DNA from: an uncultured Anaerolineae bacterium
Lineage (GTDB): Bacteria; Chloroflexota; Anaerolineae; Aggregatilineales; Phototrophicaceae
Direction of reading: 5' to 3'
DNA length: 64,000 nucleotides
NCBI GenBank assembly: GCA_934216615.1
Contig: CAKQCB010000003.1
Span: forward strand, 372,001 to 436,000
Shown here: positions 14,887 to 23,804 of the stretch, piece after piece
Layout of the letters: each line of letters begins with the position of its first letter
Position numbering within the stretch: position 1 is the first letter of the stretch
The notes under the pieces: model-generated
What the model was told of the DNA's origin: nothing
The model's database searches: none
What the model saw: only the letters and a program-made list of their open reading frames with translations
Program-made: the position numbers and the translations under genes

Positions 14887-16464
14887 TTGGCTGAAGAAGT
14901 AGTGCTCGTCATTGACGATGGGCGGGAAAATCGCGAATTCATCATCGAATATATTCTAAGGCCAAATGGGTACCAAGCACTAGAAGCACGGGATGGGCGT
15001 GAAGGGCTGCAAATCATTTCGCAGTATAAACCCGACATCATCCTCTTAGATTATCAAATGCCCCGCATGAACGGCATTGATGTGCTGTATGAAATGAATG
15101 ATCGCGGATGGAATATCCCCGTCATTTTGATGACGTTCTACGGCTCGGAAGAAGTTGCTGTAGAAGTGTACCGTCTGGGCGTGCGCGATTACATCAAAAA
15201 GCCGTTTACGCCCGACGAGATGCTCAGTTCAATCGAGCGCCATTTGACCGAAGTGCGCCTGCGCAAAGAACGCGATGGGTTGACCGAACGGCTCTTAAAC
15301 GCCAACCGCGAACTGCAAAACCGCTTACAAGAATTAAATGTCCTCTATAGTGTGGGGAAGTCCGTCACCGCGCTGGCAAATTTACATCAGCTCTTACCGC
15401 GTATTGTCGATGCCGCTGTCAGAGTGACCAATGCGGAAGAATGTTATCTGTATCTCAAAATTGACCAACAAATTACCTGTGTCGCCCAAAAACAACGACA
15501 TAGCCCTACGGCAGAATCGACGAACCGAGTCATCCAAAACCCTGTCATCACCCAAGTGATGCAGATGGGGCAAGTCGTCACGATCTCGCCGAACACCCCT
15601 GCCGCACGCGGACTGAATGCCCATTCCATCGCGGCAACCCCAATCATGCTTCGCAACCAGTCGATTGGCGCTTTAGAAGTGCGTAATATCAGCAATACCA
15701 GCCACACGTTCACCAACCATGAAAGCGCCCTGCTCCGCGCGCTGACGGACTACGCCGCCATCGCCATTCAAAACATCCGCACGATGGATGCGTTACGCAC
15801 TAGCAAAGAAAATGAAAAAGAACGAATTCACAGCTTGTTTCAACGATTTGTCCCGCCCCGCGTGGTCGATCTGATTTTAGAAGATCAAAACGTGTTGCAG
15901 TTGGGGGGCAAACGTCGTGAGATCAGCGTTTTGTTTGCAGATATTCGCGGGTATACCAGCTACAGCGAAAATCTACCACCAGAAACCGTCGTTGAGATGC
16001 TCAACGATTATCTGAGTTTGGCGGCCAATGTGATCATGGGCTACGGCGGTACGCTGGATAAATACATCGGCGATGGCTTGATGGCGATCTTCAACGCGCC
16101 CGACGATGATCCAAACCATTTAGGCTCGGCGATGGAAGCGGCGATCATGCTTCAGCAGGCCAGCCAGCAGTTAGCCGCTCAACGCGGTGATGGCCTAACC
16201 TTCAGTATTGGCGTTCATTCTGGGGAAGCGGTGGTGGGCTTCATCGGCACAGACTGCGCCATGAATTACACCGCGGTTGGGGATACGGTCAACCTCGCCA
16301 AGCGTCTGCAAGAACTTGCCAAACCCGGCCAGTTGATTGTAGAAGAATCGACCGTGAACCAATTGGGCAATACGATACGCGCGAACTTACTTGGGGAACT
16401 CAAACTTAAAGGGCGCAACCAACAGGTTCGTGTGTACGAAATCCTCGCAGTTGCACCCTCATAA
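14887..16464 (+). CDS. REC-GAF-class III adenylate cyclase
   Basis: 525 residues starting with TTG (GAGG just upstream; an in-frame stop lies five codons before). Residues 1-122 form a response-regulator receiver with Asp10/Asp11, phospho-accepting Asp55 (IILLDYQMP) and a KKPF motif. A helical linker leads to a GAF domain (about 150-300) and a class III cyclase domain (about 335-525). Metal-binding aspartates are in LFADIRGY and YIGDGLMA, the substrate Lys is in TLDKYIGDG, and the transition-state Asn/Arg are in TVNLAKRLQ, all favouring ATP. The protein should make cAMP in response to a phosphorelay and a GAF ligand. No partner kinase is adjacent. It converges on der with only 7 bp between stops. 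Confidence 0.92.
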   Translation: MAEEVVLVIDDGRENREFIIEYILRPNGYQALEARDGREGLQIISQYKPDIILLDYQMPRMNGIDVLYEMNDRGWNIPVILMTFYGSEEVAVEVYRLGVRDYIKKPFTPDEMLSSIERHLTEVRLRKERDGLTERLLNANRELQNRLQELNVLYSVGKSVTALANLHQLLPRIVDAAVRVTNAEECYLYLKIDQQITCVAQKQRHSPTAESTNRVIQNPVITQVMQMGQVVTISPNTPAARGLNAHSIAATPIMLRNQSIGALEVRNISNTSHTFTNHESALLRALTDYAAIAIQNIRTMDALRTSKENEKERIHSLFQRFVPPRVVDLILEDQNVLQLGGKRREISVLFADIRGYTSYSENLPPETVVEMLNDYLSLAANVIMGYGGTLDKYIGDGLMAIFNAPDDDPNHLGSAMEAAIMLQQASQQLAAQRGDGLTFSIGVHSGEAVVGFIGTDCAMNYTAVGDTVNLAKRLQELAKPGQLIVEESTVNQLGNTIRANLLGELKLKGRNQQVRVYEILAVAPS

Positions 16465-16471
16465 AATGCGT

Positions 16472-17851
16472 TTATTTATCGTCTAAGCCTTCGCGAGCGC
16501 GGAAGCTCAAACGCATCGGCGTCCCTTCAAAGGCATAGTTTTCACGAATTTGATTTTCGAGAAAGCGCTTGTAGGTGAAGTGCACCAAGCGCGGATCGTT
16601 GACGTGAAACAAAAACAGGGGCGGATTGATCGCCACTTGCGACGCATACATGATTTTCAAACGGCGTGTTCCACGTACAGGTGGGGTATGTTTCTGCATC
16701 GCATCGCGCACAATACGGTTGATTTCAGCCGTAGAAATACGGAAATAACGTCCTTCCCAAACCCGATGTGCCGTCTCTAATACTTCGTGAATCCGCTGTC
16801 CCGTCAACGCGCTGATGAACAAAATCGGCGGGTCGGGCAAGAAATCAAATTTCACGCGTAACAATTTCCGCATATGGTCAAGCGTCGTGCTTTCTTTCTC
16901 GACCGCATCCCACTTGTTGACGATCAACACAATGCTTTTATTGGCTTCCATCACATAGCCCGCAATATGCTGATCTTGCTCGGTCACGCCTTGCACACCG
17001 TCGATGAGCAGTAACACCACGTCGGCGCGTTCAATGGCTTTCATCGCGCGGATCACGCTAAATTTCTCTACGCCGGGTTCGATCTTCCCACGTCGGCGAA
17101 TCCCTGCCGTGTCGATGAGCGTGACAGGTTCGTTGTGAAAGGTGATCTGCGAGTCGATGGCGTCGCGCGTCGTTCCCGCGAACTCGCTCACAATCACACG
17201 TTCTTCGCCCAAAAGACGGTTCAACAAACTACTCTTACCGACATTCGGGCGACCGATCAAGGCGATCTTCAGATGTTCGTCTTCATCTTCAATCTCATCT
17301 AATAGATTGGCACTTTGAGCGGCTTCATAAACGCCATCGAGCAAATCGCCCACCCCTAAGCCGTGAATGGCGCTGATCGGATACACATTGCCAATGCCTA
17401 AACTGAAGAACTCAAAGGAATCGTCATTTTTCTTGACGTGATCGCTCTTGTTCGCCGCAATCATGACAGGCTTTTGGGTGCGTCGTAAAATTTCAGCCAC
17501 TTCTTCATCAGCAGCGGTGATACCGTACTCAATATCAACCACCATAACGAGAATATCAGCATCTTCTACAGCTTGTATGGCTTGAGCGCGAATTTGGGGT
17601 ACAAATTCAGGGCTTCCTTCAGCAAGGGGGGATTCGTTGCGTGAACCTTTGGGTTCGTAGACTTCGATACCGCCGGTATCGACCACCCAAAATTGTGAGC
17701 CACGCCAATCAAATGTCGATTGTTGACGATCCCGCGTGGTGCCGGGAATTTCATCGACAACCGCAATTCGCTCCCCAACCAAGCGATTGAATAACATACT
17801 TTTGCCAACGTTCGGTCTCCCGACGAGCGCGACAATGGGTTTTCTTGGCAT
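16472..17851 (-). CDS. der: Ribosome-assembly GTPase Der (EngA)
   Basis: 459 residues with two tandem G domains and a C-terminal KH-like domain. First G domain: GRPNVGKSMLFN, DTGG and NKSD. Second: GRPNVGKSSLLN, DTAGIRRRG and NKWD. The KH-like part ends with RLSFRAREG. Der acts in maturation of the large ribosomal subunit and is near-universal in bacteria. Length is normal. It stands alone, with cdaR 79 bp upstream on the same strand and a hairpin between them. Confidence 0.97.
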   Translation of the reverse strand: MPRKPIVALVGRPNVGKSMLFNRLVGERIAVVDEIPGTTRDRQQSTFDWRGSQFWVVDTGGIEVYEPKGSRNESPLAEGSPEFVPQIRAQAIQAVEDADILVMVVDIEYGITAADEEVAEILRRTQKPVMIAANKSDHVKKNDDSFEFFSLGIGNVYPISAIHGLGVGDLLDGVYEAAQSANLLDEIEDEDEHLKIALIGRPNVGKSSLLNRLLGEERVIVSEFAGTTRDAIDSQITFHNEPVTLIDTAGIRRRGKIEPGVEKFSVIRAMKAIERADVVLLLIDGVQGVTEQDQHIAGYVMEANKSIVLIVNKWDAVEKESTTLDHMRKLLRVKFDFLPDPPILFISALTGQRIHEVLETAHRVWEGRYFRISTAEINRIVRDAMQKHTPPVRGTRRLKIMYASQVAINPPLFLFHVNDPRLVHFTYKRFLENQIRENYAFEGTPMRLSFRAREGLDDK

Positions 17852-17899
17852 AATTTCATTTTCTGTTTGTGAATTAACGGAATAACTCTATTTTAGCAG

Positions 17900-17931
17900 A
17901 ACCTGCCCATATCTATGAGGGCAGGTTTTTT
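17900..17931 (+). terminator. Hairpin with plus-facing T-run between der and cdaR
   Basis: AACCTGCCC (17900-17908) and GGGCAGGTT (17919-17927) form a 9-bp stem followed on the plus strand by a run of T up to 17932. Both flanking genes are on the minus strand, where no T-run follows. It would stop antisense transcription best and only partially separate cdaR from der. Confidence 0.5.
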
Positions 17932-19217
17932 TAGTCGGAAGCGAACGCTTCTGTAGCAATTTCATTGTTTTGAATCATCACATCAATCTGCGGTGGCAAG
18001 ACGGTGATATTCACTTCGTTTAAGCGGGCGATTTGGGCAACCGTCGGCGTCATTCGGTAGACGGTATCGCTTGGCGCTTGCCCACTGACATCGACAACCA
18101 CGCGAATATCTTGTTGGGTTAACGTATCTAACATCGCTTGCGGTCCTGAAATCAAGACCGAGACGGCTTGAGGGACGGGTGAATAAGTTAAGTCTGAACG
18201 ACTGCCCACAATTTCTATCGGCACACTTTCAAACTGTCGGGTGATAGTCTGCGCTTCAATCGTGACGCGCAAGTTAATTTGCGACTGACCGCCGATGATG
18301 ACCAACCGATCATCCGGCAGTTCGATATCAACCAACTGCTCGAAACTACTGGTTTGCACGGATAAATCTACGGGGGATGTCGGCAGAATATCAGACAGCA
18401 TCGCCAGCGCGTCGGCGGGGCCGTTGACATACACTTGCGTTGGGTTGTATTCGATAGAGGACAGAATATAACCGTCCGGTAGGGTTCCAATCGTGATCGG
18501 CTGAATGGTAATTTCGCGCACTTCAGTATTCGGCTGGATCGTCACAGAATAATTGATGTTCGTCGGGTCGGCCGTGACACCTGTCACCACGTTGCCGTCT
18601 GCATCTAATAAAGCGACGCGCGCGGTATTGCTAAAGGTGGCTTGGGCGTCGCTCAAGTCAACGGCAATTTCACCCCGCACAACTTGATCCACCAAACTTT
18701 CAGGCCCGCTCACCGTAACTTGCCGTTCGACCAAATTCGGCTGGCTGGCGGTGTAGATCAACGCGGGCGGTGCAGTGATATTCGCCACGACAGGCACTAA
18801 ACGACTGCTTTCCACTTGTAAATTGACCGTGATCTGGCTGGGCAGAATATTGACGAGCGTCGCGCGCCGTTCTGAAGAAATCGTCACCTCTAACGGGACG
18901 GTGTGCGTGCCCGGGGTGTAACCTGTGAGGTCCGCGATCACAATAATATCGTCGGCGACGATTAAACTGCGTTGGGAACGTTGAGCGCGTAGTTGTATCG
19001 TGGCTGTACTGCGAATCTCGGCCGCGTTGGTCACGATCAAGCCTTCATCCACCTGAATACGGATCGGAATCGCTTCGGAAACGCGCCACTGCTCAATCGG
19101 GTCAGATTCTGAAACCGCAGTCATCCATATTAAAAAGGCCAGCGCGAGAGAGGCCACAAACCAAAACACATTTTCGAGGATGAATTTACGAATGGAAACT
19201 TGATTTTGAGGTGTCAT
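17931..19217 (-). CDS. cdaR: CdaR-like YbbR-domain regulator of diadenylate cyclase
   Basis: About 428 residues: one membrane segment (about 12-32, ending in ASLALAFLIWMTAVSESDP) and a long extracytoplasmic part made of roughly four YbbR repeats, recognisable by recurring VNLQVESSRLVPV, VTVSGPESLVDQV, VYVNGPADAL and VLISGPQAMLDTL segments. In Firmicutes CdaR binds CdaA at the membrane and modulates c-di-AMP synthesis. The start ATG overlaps the cdaA stop (TGATG), so the two are translationally coupled. A GTG one codon earlier (19220) is also possible. Confidence 0.88.
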   Translation of the reverse strand: MTPQNQVSIRKFILENVFWFVASLALAFLIWMTAVSESDPIEQWRVSEAIPIRIQVDEGLIVTNAAEIRSTATIQLRAQRSQRSLIVADDIIVIADLTGYTPGTHTVPLEVTISSERRATLVNILPSQITVNLQVESSRLVPVVANITAPPALIYTASQPNLVERQVTVSGPESLVDQVVRGEIAVDLSDAQATFSNTARVALLDADGNVVTGVTADPTNINYSVTIQPNTEVREITIQPITIGTLPDGYILSSIEYNPTQVYVNGPADALAMLSDILPTSPVDLSVQTSSFEQLVDIELPDDRLVIIGGQSQINLRVTIEAQTITRQFESVPIEIVGSRSDLTYSPVPQAVSVLISGPQAMLDTLTQQDIRVVVDVSGQAPSDTVYRMTPTVAQIARLNEVNITVLPPQIDVMIQNNEIATEAFASD

Positions 19218-20083
19218 CACGCGCTTTTCCGCTGGCTGGCATCACTCGGCCGAAGCCATTTACGTATTTGCTCGCGAATACGCACATAAAGCGGTTGATT
19301 CTGGGCATTATCCGACCCATAAAAAGCATTTAAGATGGTGCGCAAGCGTTTTGCGTCCAACCGCATGATGAGCCGTCCGCCATTGGCGATAGAAATCCGT
19401 CCGGTTTCTTCAGAAACCACCACGCAGATCGCATCGCTCACTTCGCTCATGCCAATCGCGGCGCGGTGACGTGTGCCCAACTTCGGGGTTTGCATATTGC
19501 GCGCCGAAGAGAGGGGCAGCACACAGGCAGCGGCGGCCAGTCGTCCACGTCCATCGACAATCACCGCACCATCGTGCAGTTCGGTTTTCGGCCAAAAGAC
19601 CGTGAGCAACATTTGCGGGGTCACTTCCCCATCGACCATCACCCCTGTACGGATATACTCTTGCAAGTGCGTATTGCGTTGCAAAACAATCAACGCGCCG
19701 TGACGGCGTTCTGAAAGGCGTTCTGCCGCTTGGCAGATATTCTCGATGAGAATACTGCGCACATCTTCAACAGGCTGGCGGGAAAAAAGAAAACCTGCCC
19801 TTCCAAGGCGATCTAAAAGCCGTCGAAGTTCAGGTTGAAAAATAACTGGAATAGAGATCAACGCGACGGTGAGCAGATTGTCTAACAACCAACGTAAAGC
19901 ACGGAGTTGGAGGATATTCGCAACCAACACCACGCCCACCACAATCAACATCAAACCGCGCAGTAACGTAACAGCCTGCGTTCCACGAACAAACAAGCTA
20001 ATTGAAAAGAATGCTAAAGCAACGATGAGAATATCGAGGATGTCGGGAAGTTGTAAACTTTCAAGAGCCCACGAAATATTCAA
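19217..20083 (-). CDS. cdaA: Membrane diadenylate cyclase CdaA
   Basis: 288 residues starting with TTG (an AGGAC-like site lies upstream). Three N-terminal membrane helices (about 14-32, 40-60, 68-84) precede a DAC domain with the two diagnostic motifs, DGA at 171-173 (ELHDGAVIVDGRG) and RHR at 205-207 (LGTRHRAAIGMSE). It condenses two ATP into c-di-AMP, which in other bacteria controls potassium, osmolyte and cell-wall balance. CdaR is directly downstream; the usual third partner glmM is not present in the window. Confidence 0.95.
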   Translation of the reverse strand: MNISWALESLQLPDILDILIVALAFFSISLFVRGTQAVTLLRGLMLIVVGVVLVANILQLRALRWLLDNLLTVALISIPVIFQPELRRLLDRLGRAGFLFSRQPVEDVRSILIENICQAAERLSERRHGALIVLQRNTHLQEYIRTGVMVDGEVTPQMLLTVFWPKTELHDGAVIVDGRGRLAAAACVLPLSSARNMQTPKLGTRHRAAIGMSEVSDAICVVVSEETGRISIANGGRLIMRLDAKRLRTILNAFYGSDNAQNQPLYVRIREQIRKWLRPSDASQRKSA

Positions 20084-20169
20084 GCGTTGTAGTCCTACCT
20101 AAATCCATGTCAAAAATAAGAACGGCATCACCCTTCTTATTCACTATACACCATGACGTTCGAAACGCC

Positions 20170-22422
20170 TCACCCGCCCAACTGTACCAAAAGTTTTCGA
20201 TACTCGTCCAGATGGTCTGTGGGGTTTAGGCTGAGGATCAAGCGAATGGTATTCGCGGCATCTTTATGTAAACCAGCTTCAAGCTGAAGTTCGCCCAACG
20301 CATCCAGTTGAGCAATCGCTTCGGTATTGCGTCCCAACTGACGGTAGATCGACGCTAAGCGCGAACGCAGACCGGTATCGGAAGGATAGAGCCGAACCAG
20401 TTCTTCCAACAATTGAATGATACGCTGGATTTGTTTGCTCGCCGCAAAGATGCCGAGCAGTTTATCCAAACGGCGAATCGCCTCGACTTGGTTGCCTTGA
20501 CGATAATTCAGCTCGACCAACATACGATGTGCGCGTTCATCTTTGGGCGCAAGGGTGATAATTTCTTCGTAAATCTTTTGTGAGCGACGGGTATCTAAAC
20601 GCATTTGGTCGATGTCGGCGATGCGGTGCTTAATCCGCACCAGTTTATCGACATCTGCCCCGACCCGTTGGGCGACCCGTTCAGCCAGTGAATAAGTGTC
20701 GCGAGAGGCATCAAAGTCACCCAGTTGATGATGCGTATCGGCCAGATCAATATATTGATCGAGCGCTTCATCCCAACGTTCTTCCGCTTCTAAAAGTTCA
20801 ATTAAACTTTCGCGAACTGAAACATCCAGCGGGGCGAGTTCCAACACATCGTACAAGATGGCAGAGGCGCGCTCATTTTCGCCACGCGCTAAATACGTCC
20901 GCGCAATCACATTGTATTTGGTGATCGCACTGCGTGGGCGACCTTCACGCATCATGATTTCTGCCATGCGAATGTGCAAGGGTAAGTAATTGGGTGAAAA
21001 CTCGATGGCGCTGTGCGCTTCGTCCATCGCTAACATCCATAACCCTTGGCGAATGTGACGATCAATCGAAGCGACCATCGAGGCAAGGCGATCCCCGCCC
21101 TTGGCGACCAAAATATCAATCACACCCTTCATACCCTGTTCGCGCAGGGTTTCCGAAAGCTGACGTTTGAAATCGTCTAGGCGTTGTTTCCAATCTTTCC
21201 CCTGCATCAACGAGGATAAACGTTCACTGATGGCGGTGGCTTGTTCGTCGGTAGAATCTTGTAAAATCCCCGCTTGCACTTGCGTGAAAATGGAATCTTT
21301 GGTCGTTCCATAATCAAATGAGAAAGACTGATCAGAGTCGATCATTTCCAGCGCTTTGATGGATTCACGGATCGAATCTCGATAACGTCCCATCTTATGG
21401 AGCGCTTGGCCTAACGCTTGGTGCGCGCCAACGGCGAGATGTTCGTCTTTGGTCGCTTGGTTCAGGTAACGCCCCGCATCTTCAGGACGGTTTGATTGTA
21501 AGAGCAACGCGCCTAAGTTCATGAACAGGGCGGGATGTTTCAAGCGAGATTCGGCGCGTTCGTACGCGCTGACCGCTTCCTCTACCAAACCCTGACGTTG
21601 GGCTTCCATCGCCTGTAATGCGTCGCCCGTGACTTCGTTGGCGTTGCCATCCATGACATAAGCGGCCAAAAGCCCTAAAGAATCGTTGATTGATTCGCCA
21701 AGTGGCCCACGCGGATCACTCACCGCCGCAACTTCCCCTGTTGAGGAACTACTACGACGCGCATCACGATCAAAGTTAGAATTGCGACGGGTGGACTGGG
21801 TGGCGGCATCATCAACAGGGGGCATCAACTGTTTGCCGGACTCCAAAGCGCGGATCGTATTCATCAGTTGGGAATTGTTGCGCTCTAAGCGAAGCCCACG
21901 TTGAGCGGCCTTCATCGCTTTTTCGCTATCGCCTAGACGTTGGAAATTATACGCCAACGTCAAATACTCGCGGATCGCTTTTGTATTGTTGCCAATGCGT
22001 TCATACGCTTGGGCCAATTTTGCATGTACGGCGATCAAGCCCGGCGTGAGGCGTGTCGCTCGTTCCCAGTTGGCAATCGCTTTTTCCAAGTCTGGAAACA
22101 TGAGGTAAATTTCAGAAACGTTCACATACTGTTGCGCGGCCTCGCGCAAGCGCCCCATACGTTCCAACACATCTGCGCTATTTTCTAAGGGGATCGGGTC
22201 ACGCGGGGAAAGTTGATGTGCGCGCGTATAAACCTTCAGCGCATCTTCCAACCGCCCCAATTCCAGAAGTCCTAATCCCAAATGAATATGCGCTTCGGGG
22301 TCTTGTGGAAATTCTTGAATCGCTTTTCCATAAGCTGCTATAGCTATTTGCCAATCTTGGTCCCACGCAGCGTTATGGCCTGCATTCATCGCTTGTTCGT
22401 AGGCTTGACGATTTCCCGACAT
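20170..22422 (-). CDS. Large TPR-repeat protein
   Basis: 750 residues composed mostly of tetratricopeptide repeats: residues 15-190 (for example PEAHIHLGLGLLELGRLEDA), 275-360 and 440-740. A low-complexity, Ser/Arg-rich linker occurs around 205-235. There is no signal peptide, membrane segment or enzymatic motif, so it is probably a cytoplasmic scaffold. It is followed by cdaA-cdaR on the same strand after an 86-bp gap but has its own context. Specific partners are not deducible. Confidence 0.85.
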   Translation of the reverse strand: MSGNRQAYEQAMNAGHNAAWDQDWQIAIAAYGKAIQEFPQDPEAHIHLGLGLLELGRLEDALKVYTRAHQLSPRDPIPLENSADVLERMGRLREAAQQYVNVSEIYLMFPDLEKAIANWERATRLTPGLIAVHAKLAQAYERIGNNTKAIREYLTLAYNFQRLGDSEKAMKAAQRGLRLERNNSQLMNTIRALESGKQLMPPVDDAATQSTRRNSNFDRDARRSSSSTGEVAAVSDPRGPLGESINDSLGLLAAYVMDGNANEVTGDALQAMEAQRQGLVEEAVSAYERAESRLKHPALFMNLGALLLQSNRPEDAGRYLNQATKDEHLAVGAHQALGQALHKMGRYRDSIRESIKALEMIDSDQSFSFDYGTTKDSIFTQVQAGILQDSTDEQATAISERLSSLMQGKDWKQRLDDFKRQLSETLREQGMKGVIDILVAKGGDRLASMVASIDRHIRQGLWMLAMDEAHSAIEFSPNYLPLHIRMAEIMMREGRPRSAITKYNVIARTYLARGENERASAILYDVLELAPLDVSVRESLIELLEAEERWDEALDQYIDLADTHHQLGDFDASRDTYSLAERVAQRVGADVDKLVRIKHRIADIDQMRLDTRRSQKIYEEIITLAPKDERAHRMLVELNYRQGNQVEAIRRLDKLLGIFAASKQIQRIIQLLEELVRLYPSDTGLRSRLASIYRQLGRNTEAIAQLDALGELQLEAGLHKDAANTIRLILSLNPTDHLDEYRKLLVQLGG

Positions 22423-22533
22423 CGCATCATCCCTGAAGACTTGAACTAGACTCTATAAAATCATTTACATGATTGTAACTTGCTCGACAACAACTTCACA
22501 TCTTTATGATGAAGATGTCCTACCAACCCTACC

Positions 22534-23463
22534 TTATTCTGCCTGATTCGTCATTAATTCCACCAAAACTGCTTTTTGTGCATGCAGGCGGTTTTCCGCT
22601 TGTTGGAAGATGGCCGACTGGGGACCATCCGCCACTTCATCAAGAATTTCTTGCCCGCGGTGCGCTGGTAAGCAGTGCATCACAATGGCATGGGCAGGCG
22701 CGTGCGCTAACAAAGCGGGGTTGACTTGGTAACTTGCCAAATCTTGTAAGCGACGTGAAGTATCATCTTCTTGTCCCATACTCACCCATGTATCTGTATA
22801 AATCACATCCGCATGGCGAACCGCTTCAACGGGATCATGATATAAATTTATCTTAGTTTCGTTTTCGTTTGCAAGGGTTGAGATACGCTCGATTTCTTCC
22901 TCAGAAATGCTGTATCCCGCAGGAGCAGCGAGGGTGAAATTCGACCCGACGTGAGCAGCCCCATGTAATAAAGAGGTGGCGACATTATTGCCATCTCCCA
23001 CATAAACGATATTCAGCCCTTTTAACTGGCCAAAATGTTCGCGAATGGTCAATAAGTCCGCCAGCGTTTGGCATGGATGTTGAGTATCGCTCAAGCCGTT
23101 GATGATTGGCGCACTGGAATACTTCGCCAGTTCCAACAGCACTTGATGGTCGAACACGCGCGCCATAATACAATGTACATAACTTGATAGGGTGCGCGCA
23201 ACATCGGCAATGCTCTCGCGTTTTCCTAGACCGATTTCACTGGGCAGTAAGCTGAGTGCGGTTCCCCCTAAGTGATGCATCCCCACTTCAAACGAGACGC
23301 GGGTGCGCAAAGAAGGTTTTTCAAAAATACAAGCGAGGGCTTTCCCCTTTAACAGAGGGCGGTTGCCTTCGGTTTTATATTCTTGTTTAAGTTCGATGGA
23401 GAGGTCTAAAAGGTGTTGAATTTCTTCGGTGGACCAGTCGGTTAGGTCGATAAAATGCCGCAT
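22534..23463 (-). CDS. argF: Ornithine carbamoyltransferase
   Basis: 309 residues. The carbamoyl-phosphate site reads EKPSLRTRVSFE (51-55 SLRTR in place of the more usual STRTR), with HPCQTLADL in the middle and the ornithine/catalytic loop HCLPAHRG near residue 265. It makes citrulline from ornithine and carbamoyl phosphate in arginine synthesis. The ATG at 23463 gives the usual MRHFIDLTDW start; a GTG three codons upstream is less likely. No other arg gene is nearby. Confidence 0.93.
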   Translation of the reverse strand: MRHFIDLTDWSTEEIQHLLDLSIELKQEYKTEGNRPLLKGKALACIFEKPSLRTRVSFEVGMHHLGGTALSLLPSEIGLGKRESIADVARTLSSYVHCIMARVFDHQVLLELAKYSSAPIINGLSDTQHPCQTLADLLTIREHFGQLKGLNIVYVGDGNNVATSLLHGAAHVGSNFTLAAPAGYSISEEEIERISTLANENETKINLYHDPVEAVRHADVIYTDTWVSMGQEDDTSRRLQDLASYQVNPALLAHAPAHAIVMHCLPAHRGQEILDEVADGPQSAIFQQAENRLHAQKAVLVELMTNQAE

Positions 23464-23804
23464 GTTCTTCACTCATCTGTGGATAAAATTAGGTTCGTCC
23501 AATAAAGAAAAAAATAGACGGTCATCGCTGACCGTACATTTCTGACCGTGTGAAAAACAATACCATCAGGGGATGTTTATGAATCCCCCCACTACATGAC
23601 CTATTGCGCAATTCAACACAGATCAATGAAGCAAGAAACACGCTGATTTTTCAGCGCGTTTCTTTGGTGTGATCCTATTTCCAAACGGAGATTTCGAACT
23701 TGACGAACAGTGAAACCCAAAACAGTATAACACGCAGAATCTAAAATACCGTCAAGTCCCATTTCGGTTGTTCTAGAAATTGGTATTATCCGCAGACGCG
23801 CATA
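23464..23804. other. Intergenic region between polA and argF
   Basis: These 340 bp carry no gene. They hold the terminator at 23505-23535 and a second long hairpin, AAGAAACACGCTGA (23633-23646) with TCAGCGCGTTTCTT (23651-23664), one mismatch and a 4-base loop, without a T-run. The argF promoter is not obvious. Confidence 0.5.
23505..23535 (-). terminator. Intrinsic terminator downstream of polA
   Basis: On the minus strand ACGGTCA and TGACCGT (23518-23535) form a 7-bp stem with a 4-base loop, followed by CTATTTTTTTCTTT. It lies between the polA stop and the argF start and should end leftward transcription from polA. Confidence 0.75.
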
